From assembly GCA_964551545.1 (NCBI GenBank), contig CAZKCT010000029.1, positions 1 through 22,172 on the forward strand: DNA of 22,172 nucleotides. Direction: 5' to 3'. This document shows positions 17,953-22,172 of this stretch, in pieces. This DNA comes from Thiopontia sp964551545 (GTDB lineage Bacteria; Pseudomonadota; Gammaproteobacteria; GCF-002020875). Both the position numbers and the translations under genes were made by a program. The notes below the pieces were generated by a model. It was not told where the DNA came from. It saw nothing but the letters and a program-made list of their open reading frames with translations, and searched no databases. Each line of letters begins with the position of its first letter. Within the stretch, counting starts at the first letter, position 1.

Positions 17953-18633
17953 TTAAGACTCGCTCTTTTCAGCGCTTTCTGAAGCACCTTGAGCAGCAAC
18001 GGCGCTGTCATAGACTTCGCCCTTAAACAGCCATACCTTGATACCAATAATGCCGTAGGTAGTATTGGCCTCAGCAAAACCGTAATCAATATCGGCACGT
18101 AGAGTGTGCAGAGGGACTCGACCCTCACGATACCATTCAGTACGTGCAATCTCGGCACCATTCAGGCGACCCGCAACGTTAATCCGGATCCCCTTGCCAC
18201 CAAGGCGCATGGTGTTTCCAACCGCACGCTTCATCGCACGACGGAACATGATTCGTTTCTCAAGCTGCTGAGCAATCCCTTCAGCAACCAGCTGCGCATC
18301 CAGCTCAGGCTTGCGGATCTCTTCAATATTGATTTGAACAGGGATCCCCATCTTGGCCGTCACTTCACGACGCAGCTTCTCAATATCCTCACCTTTCTTA
18401 CCAATCACAATACCTGGACGGGCAGTGTGGATAGTAATGCGGGCATTTCCGGATGGACGCTCGATCTGAATTCGGCTTACAGAAGCCTGCGCTAAACGCT
18501 GCTTCAGAAAATCACGAATGGCGAGATCATCATGCAGCTGGTTTGCATAGTCTTTGCTGTCTGCATACCAGGTGGAGTTCCAGTCCTTGATATAACCGAG
18601 ACGATATCCAATTGGATGTACTTTTTGACCCAT
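17953..18633 (-). CDS. rpsC: 30S ribosomal protein S3
   Basis: 30S head protein at the mRNA entry channel with helicase-like function. 226 residues (233 in E. coli). MGQKVHPIGYRLGYIKDWNS start; KH type 2 domain about 39-107 with the GKKG loop at 78-81 (PGIVIGKKGEDIEKLR); C-terminal domain ending about 210 with TTYGIIGIKVWLFKGEV. A short Ser/Glu/Lys tail follows (GASESAEKSES). It lies 11 bp after rplV. Confidence 0.98.
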   Translation of the reverse strand: MGQKVHPIGYRLGYIKDWNSTWYADSKDYANQLHDDLAIRDFLKQRLAQASVSRIQIERPSGNARITIHTARPGIVIGKKGEDIEKLRREVTAKMGIPVQINIEEIRKPELDAQLVAEGIAQQLEKRIMFRRAMKRAVGNTMRLGGKGIRINVAGRLNGAEIARTEWYREGRVPLHTLRADIDYGFAEANTTYGIIGIKVWLFKGEVYDSAVAAQGASESAEKSES

Positions 18634-18644
18634 TCCGCTCTTCC

Positions 18645-18977
18645 TCAGCGATCTGACACAGCCACACTAATGTGGCTAGTTCGTTTAAGAATTCGATTCG
18701 CGCGCCCCTTGGCACGTGGCTGAATTCGCTTGTAAGTTGGTCCCTCATCGACAAATGCAGTCGAGACCTTCAACTCGTCGATATCGGCACCCTCATTATG
18801 CTCTGCATTAGCGATCGCAGAGTTGAGAATCTTGCCAACAATATGTGCCGCCTTCTTATTGCTGAAGCGCAGCAAATCTACAGCCTTCTCAACAGGAAGG
18901 CCGCGGATCTGATCGACAACCAGGCGTACCTTCTGCGCAGAGATTTTTGCATTTTTAAGCTTTGCAACCGTTTCCAT
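18645..18977 (-). CDS. rplV: 50S ribosomal protein L22
   Basis: Protein whose long hairpin lines the peptide exit tunnel. 110 residues, same as E. coli. NAKISAQKVRLVVDQIRGLP, NAEHNEGADIDELKV, then the hairpin TYKRIQPRAKGRANRILKRT about 81-100. This hairpin is where macrolide-resistance deletions map in E. coli; here it looks complete. It lies 11 bp after rpsS. Confidence 0.98.
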   Translation of the reverse strand: METVAKLKNAKISAQKVRLVVDQIRGLPVEKAVDLLRFSNKKAAHIVGKILNSAIANAEHNEGADIDELKVSTAFVDEGPTYKRIQPRAKGRANRILKRTSHISVAVSDR

Positions 18978-18988
18978 GATCTCTACCC

Positions 18989-19264
18989 TTATCTCTTCGC
19001 TTTCTTGTCTGCAGCGTGGCCACGGTAGGTACGAGTCAATGCAAACTCGCCCAGCTTGTGCCCAACCATATTCTCATTGATCAGAACAGGTACATGCTGA
19101 CGGCCGTTATGGATAGCGATCGTCAAACCAATCATCTCTGGCATGACCATTGATCTTCTAGACCAAGTCTTGATGGGACGACGCTCATTATTCTCAACAG
19201 CTTTCTTCACCTTGCCGCGAAGATGCTCGTCAATGAATGGCCCTTTTTTAATTGAACGTGGCAC
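18989..19264 (-). CDS. rpsS: 30S ribosomal protein S19
   Basis: 30S head protein that pairs with S13. 91 residues (92 in E. coli). PRSIKKGPFIDEHLRGKV start, TWSRRSMVMPEMIGLTIAIH, and GHKLGEFALTRTYRGHAADK near the end. The start is GTG with GAGG 8 bp upstream; most relatives use ATG. It lies 43 bp after rplB. Confidence 0.98.
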   Translation of the reverse strand: MPRSIKKGPFIDEHLRGKVKKAVENNERRPIKTWSRRSMVMPEMIGLTIAIHNGRQHVPVLINENMVGHKLGEFALTRTYRGHAADKKAKR

Positions 19265-19307
19265 GTTTTAATCCTCGTTTCAGTTACTCTTTCTTTAATC
19301 GATTTGG

Positions 19308-20135
19308 TTATTTCTTGTTCCGGCGACGGACAATGTATTGATCCGTGCGCTTGTTGGAACGAGTCTTATAACCCTTGGTTGGCATACCCCATGGGGATAC
19401 TGGGTGACGACCACCTGAGGTACGACCCTCACCACCGCCATGCGGATGATCCACCGGATTCATCGCAACACCACGAACGGTTGGACGTACACCACGCCAG
19501 CGAGAAGCACCCGCTTTACCCAGCTTACGCAGTGAGTGCTCACCATTACTCACCTCACCGATGGTTGCGCGGCAATCAAGAGAGATCTTGCGCATTTCAC
19601 CTGAGCGGAGACGCAGTGTAGCGTGTGCACCCTCTTTTGCAACATACTGTGCAGAAGTTCCTGCAGAACGTGCAATCTGCGCGCCCTTTCCAGGCTTCAG
19701 CTCGATACAGTGAACCGTGGTACCCAAAGGCATATCACGCAGTGCCATGGTGTTACCAATCTTGATCTCTGCACCACTACCAGACATCAGTGGAGTGCCA
19801 GCGCTCACGCCCTTTGGCGCGATGATGTAACGACGCTCACCATCCGCATACAGTACCAATGCAATGTTTGCAGTACGGTTTGGATCATACTCAAGGCGCT
19901 CAACCTTGGCTGGAATGCCATCTTTGTTGCGCTTAAAATCAATGACGCGATAACGCTGCTTGTGACCACCACCACGATGACGGGTAGTGATACGACCTGC
20001 ATTGTTACGGCCACCATTCTTTGATTTCTTTGCAACCAGTGCCTCATGAGGCTTGCCCTTGTGAAGCTCTGCATTCTTTACAGAGACGACAAAACGGCGT
20101 CCTGGTGAGGTGGGTTTAGATTTTACGATTGCCAT
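19308..20135 (-). CDS. rplB: 50S ribosomal protein L2
   Basis: Protein close to the peptidyl transferase centre, needed for subunit joining. 275 residues (273 in E. coli). N-terminal OB-like RNA-binding domain about 60-125 and an SH3-like domain about 126-195. The conserved stretch NPVDHPHGGGEGRTSGGRHP carries His230, matching the key His229 of E. coli. Basic C-terminus RSNKRTDQYIVRRRNKK. It lies 18 bp after rplW. Confidence 0.99.
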   Translation of the reverse strand: MAIVKSKPTSPGRRFVVSVKNAELHKGKPHEALVAKKSKNGGRNNAGRITTRHRGGGHKQRYRVIDFKRNKDGIPAKVERLEYDPNRTANIALVLYADGERRYIIAPKGVSAGTPLMSGSGAEIKIGNTMALRDMPLGTTVHCIELKPGKGAQIARSAGTSAQYVAKEGAHATLRLRSGEMRKISLDCRATIGEVSNGEHSLRKLGKAGASRWRGVRPTVRGVAMNPVDHPHGGGEGRTSGGRHPVSPWGMPTKGYKTRSNKRTDQYIVRRRNKK

Positions 20136-20153
20136 CTTTCTATCCCTTCAAAC

Positions 20154-20450
20154 TTATTCGGCGCCCAGGAAATCGATTTCCTGTCCTTCGCTCAGCGTAA
20201 CAAAAGCCTTCTTCCAGCTCGCACGCTTGCCCAGCTTCATGCCACTACGCTTGGTTTTACCCTTCACGTTGCTGATGGTGACGCCATCAACCTTGACATC
20301 AAACATCATCTCAACCGCAGCCTTCACCTCTGGCTTGCTGGCATCTTTGACAACCTTGAATACATACTGGTTACGCAATTCAGCGGCCATCGCACTCTTC
20401 TCAGTCACGTGTGGCGCGAGCACTACTTTCATCAAACGTTCTTGGGTCAT
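20154..20450 (-). CDS. rplW: 50S ribosomal protein L23
   Basis: Exit-tunnel rim protein, the docking site for trigger factor and SRP. 98 residues (100 in E. coli). MTQERLMKVVLAPHVTEKSA start, YVFKVVKDASKPEVKAAVEM, then the loop VKGKTKRSGMKLGKRASWKK that reaches into rRNA. Its ATG overlaps the rplD stop by 4 bp (ATGA), so the two are likely coupled. Confidence 0.98.
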   Translation of the reverse strand: MTQERLMKVVLAPHVTEKSAMAAELRNQYVFKVVKDASKPEVKAAVEMMFDVKVDGVTISNVKGKTKRSGMKLGKRASWKKAFVTLSEGQEIDFLGAE

Positions 20451-21067
20451 GCCAGTGCCTCCTCAATCTGCTTCAGCGCAGACTCGCTCATCAATACATT
20501 GTCATAAGAGACCAGGCTCACTGGATCCATCGCAGTAACGTCCGTCACACCAACATGTGGCAAGTTACGCGCGGAGAGGTAAAGATTCTCATCCACCTCA
20601 CCAGAGACAAGCAACACGTTGTCGATTCCCATGCCATTCAATGCACTATTCAGCGCTTTGGTCTTTGGGCCTTCAATCACAAGATCAGCAACCACCGTCA
20701 GGCGCTCCTGGCGAACCAGCTCAGAGAGAATCGAGCGCATCGCAGCACGATACATCTTACGATTCACCTTCTGCTCATAGTTCCGTGGACGTGCAGCAAA
20801 AGTCACACCACCACTTCTCCAGATTGGGCTACGGCTGGTACCTGCACGAGCACGGCCTGTACCTTTCTGACGCCAAGGCTTCGCACCACCTCCACGCACA
20901 TCAGAACGAGTCTTCTGTTGTGCTGTACCAGAACGGGCACCCGCCTGGTAAGCAGTCACGACCTGATGGATCAGTGCCTCATTGTAATCTGCAGCAAAAG
21001 CAACATCCGACACAGAAACCTTGGATGCTTCATTACCTGCAGGAAAATCACGTACATTCAATTCCAT
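20447..21067 (-). CDS. rplD: 50S ribosomal protein L4
   Basis: Exit-tunnel protein; in E. coli it also represses the S10 operon by acting on a leader RNA. 206 residues (201 in E. coli). The extended loop RGGGAKPWRQKGTGRARAG, about 57-76, lines the tunnel; macrolide-resistance changes map here in E. coli and it looks normal. The C-terminal part VTDVTAMDPVSLVSYDNVLM is conserved. AAGGAG lies upstream of the ATG; rplC ends 11 bp before. Confidence 0.98.
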   Translation of the reverse strand: MELNVRDFPAGNEASKVSVSDVAFAADYNEALIHQVVTAYQAGARSGTAQQKTRSDVRGGGAKPWRQKGTGRARAGTSRSPIWRSGGVTFAARPRNYEQKVNRKMYRAAMRSILSELVRQERLTVVADLVIEGPKTKALNSALNGMGIDNVLLVSGEVDENLYLSARNLPHVGVTDVTAMDPVSLVSYDNVLMSESALKQIEEALA

Positions 21068-21078
21068 GATTTAACTCC

Positions 21079-21720
21079 TTACTTCGCCTTGACCGCAGGC
21101 TTGATCACCAGATCACCGCCCTTTGCGCCAGGCACAGCACCTTTAATCAGAATCAGGTTGCGCTCAGCATCAATGCGAACGACTTCAAGATTCTGCGCGG
21201 TGCGCTGTACATTACCCATATGACCAGACATCTTCTTACCCTTGAACACACGTCCAGGAGTCTGACACTGACCAATTGAACCATTCGAACGGTGAGAGAT
21301 AGAGTTACCATGCGTGTTGTCCAGGCCACTAAAGTTGTGACGCTTGATACCACCCTGAAAACCAAAACCACGATTCACGCCGGTGACGTCAACCATCTGG
21401 CCAGTCTCAAAAATAGAGCTCTCTACTGAAGCACCCGCCTCATAGTTGGCAACCTCTTCACCATCCAGGCGGAACTCCCAGAGACCACGACCCGCTTCTA
21501 CACCCGCCTTGGCGAAGTGCCCAGCCATAGGCTTGGTTACACGGGAAGCCCTACGCGCACCTGTCGTTACCTGAATCGCGTTATAGCCATCTGTCTCATC
21601 CGTCTTCACCTGAGTGATACGGTTTGGCTCTACCTCAATCACGGTCACGGGAACCGATGCACCTGCCTCGGTGAACACCCGGCTCATTCCGACCTTACGA
21701 CCTACAAGTCCGATTGACAT
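21079..21720 (-). CDS. rplC: 50S ribosomal protein L3
   Basis: Early 50S assembly protein with an arm into the peptidyl transferase centre. 213 residues (209 in E. coli). MSIGLVGRKVGMSRVFTEAG start; arm region THGNSISHRSNGSIGQCQTP with Gln151, the place of the glutamine methylated by PrmB in E. coli; GRVFKGKKMSGHMGN; end PGAKGGDLVIKPAVKAK. Cys152 replaces the Asn of E. coli next to the modified Gln. Confidence 0.98.
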   Translation of the reverse strand: MSIGLVGRKVGMSRVFTEAGASVPVTVIEVEPNRITQVKTDETDGYNAIQVTTGARRASRVTKPMAGHFAKAGVEAGRGLWEFRLDGEEVANYEAGASVESSIFETGQMVDVTGVNRGFGFQGGIKRHNFSGLDNTHGNSISHRSNGSIGQCQTPGRVFKGKKMSGHMGNVQRTAQNLEVVRIDAERNLILIKGAVPGAKGGDLVIKPAVKAK

Positions 21721-21752
21721 CTCTAAATCCTCTCTTCTCTATCTCTTTACTA

Positions 21753-22064
21753 TCAAGAAAGCTTGATCTGTACATCAACGCCAGCTGCGAGATCGAGTTT
21801 CATCAGTGCATCAACGGTCTTATCCGTTGGGTCAACGATGTCCATCATTCGCTTGTGGGTGCGTAGTTCGTACTGATCACGCGCGTCTTTATTGACGTGT
21901 GGCGAGGTCAGAACTGTAAAACGCTCTTTCTTTGTTGGAAGCGGGATCGGACCACGGACTTGTGCCCCGGTACGCTTAGCCGTCTGCGCAATTTCGCGTG
22001 CAGATTGATCGATTAGACGATAATCAAACGCTTTAAGACGGATACGAATTCTCTGTCCAGCCAT
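21753..22064 (-). CDS. rpsJ: 30S ribosomal protein S10
   Basis: 30S head protein that is also NusE, a partner of NusB and NusG in antitermination. 103 residues, same as E. coli. QRIRIRLKAFDYRLIDQSAR start, VRGPIPLPTKKERFTVLTSP, and RTHKRMMDIVDPTDKTVDAL near the end. It follows tuf by only 53 bp and opens the S10 cluster. The ribosome binding site is weak (GAGTAA), which may point to coupling with tuf. Confidence 0.98.
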   Translation of the reverse strand: MAGQRIRIRLKAFDYRLIDQSAREIAQTAKRTGAQVRGPIPLPTKKERFTVLTSPHVNKDARDQYELRTHKRMMDIVDPTDKTVDALMKLDLAAGVDVQIKLS

Positions 22065-22117
22065 TTACTTTTACTCAATCAGTCGTTATTCAGTGATGAT
22101 TCGAAGCAGTCGTATGC

Positions 22118-22172
22118 TTATTCGATAATCTTAGAAACCACACCAGAACCTACAGTTCGGCCACCCTCACGG
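22118..22172 (-). CDS. tuf: Elongation factor Tu, last 17 residues
   Basis: Only the 3' end is inside the window: REGGRTVGSGVVSKIIE and TAA. This is the classic EF-Tu end (REGGRTVGAGVV in E. coli). EF-Tu delivers aminoacyl-tRNA to the ribosome. Its place just before rpsJ suggests that a str cluster (rpsL, rpsG, fusA, tuf) joins the S10 cluster here; that lies beyond the edge and is inference. Confidence 0.95.
   Translation of the reverse strand, partial: REGGRTVGSGVVSKIIE

Noticed and set aside
20411..21223. Long plus-strand open frame antisense to rplD and rplC
   Set aside because: Cys/Thr/His/Ser-rich composition typical of the reverse of ribosomal protein codons, no known domain, and it lies fully over well-identified genes.
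22080..22113. Two CAGTCGT direct copies 27 bp apart between tuf and rpsJ
   Set aside because: Only 7 bp, spacing does not suggest an operator or a promoter, and it is easily explained by chance.
8266..22172. A novel system hidden in the ribosomal block
   Set aside because: Every gene of the alpha, spc and S10 clusters is present in canonical order at normal length, gaps are at most 91 bp, and there is no inserted gene, repeat array or mobile element.

Overview
This is a chromosomal window of a gammaproteobacterium with roughly even GC content. It holds mostly conserved housekeeping genes. The order tuf–rpsJ…rplQ, then uvrA, an MFS transporter and ssb, matches the arrangement I know from Pseudomonas-type and purple-sulfur-type Gammaproteobacteria. 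Every protein is closest to gammaproteobacterial families. I cannot name a species.

Layout, left to right. Positions 1-1328 (minus): a BaeS-like sensor histidine kinase cut by the window edge. Positions 1511-1867 (plus): a small periplasmic Spy/CpxP-type LTxxQ protein, divergent from the kinase, so the two form a likely envelope-stress unit. After a bidirectional terminator come ssb (minus) and a YajR-type MFS transporter (minus). uvrA (plus) is divergent from the transporter. Its stop codon overlaps that of a DUF2238/YjdF-type membrane protein (minus). Next comes a GFA-family zinc protein (plus), interrupted by a 100-N scaffold gap. The gap is flanked by a 55-bp exact duplication, which looks like an assembly artefact over an intact gene.

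From 8266 to the right edge everything is on the minus strand. It is the complete alpha (rpsM, rpsK, rpsD, rpoA, rplQ), spc (rplN to rpmJ) and S10 (rpsJ to rpsQ) clusters, in canonical order and with no gene missing. rpmJ is only 38 codons. The 3' end of tuf sits just upstream of rpsJ. Most gaps are under 55 bp and two gene pairs overlap as ATGA, so this reads as one long co-transcribed block. It starts beyond the right edge and ends at a strong bidirectional hairpin at 8221-8246. No stretch longer than 300 bases lacks a gene.

The ribosomal genes build the 30S and 50S subunits. secY adds the membrane translocon and rpoA the RNA polymerase alpha subunit. ssb and uvrA serve DNA replication and repair. 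I found no mobile element, tRNA, rRNA, CRISPR array or clear novel system. The points worth a second look are the sensor/LTxxQ pair, several small inverted repeats in gaps, the assembly gap, and the absence of room for an E. coli-type S10 leader.
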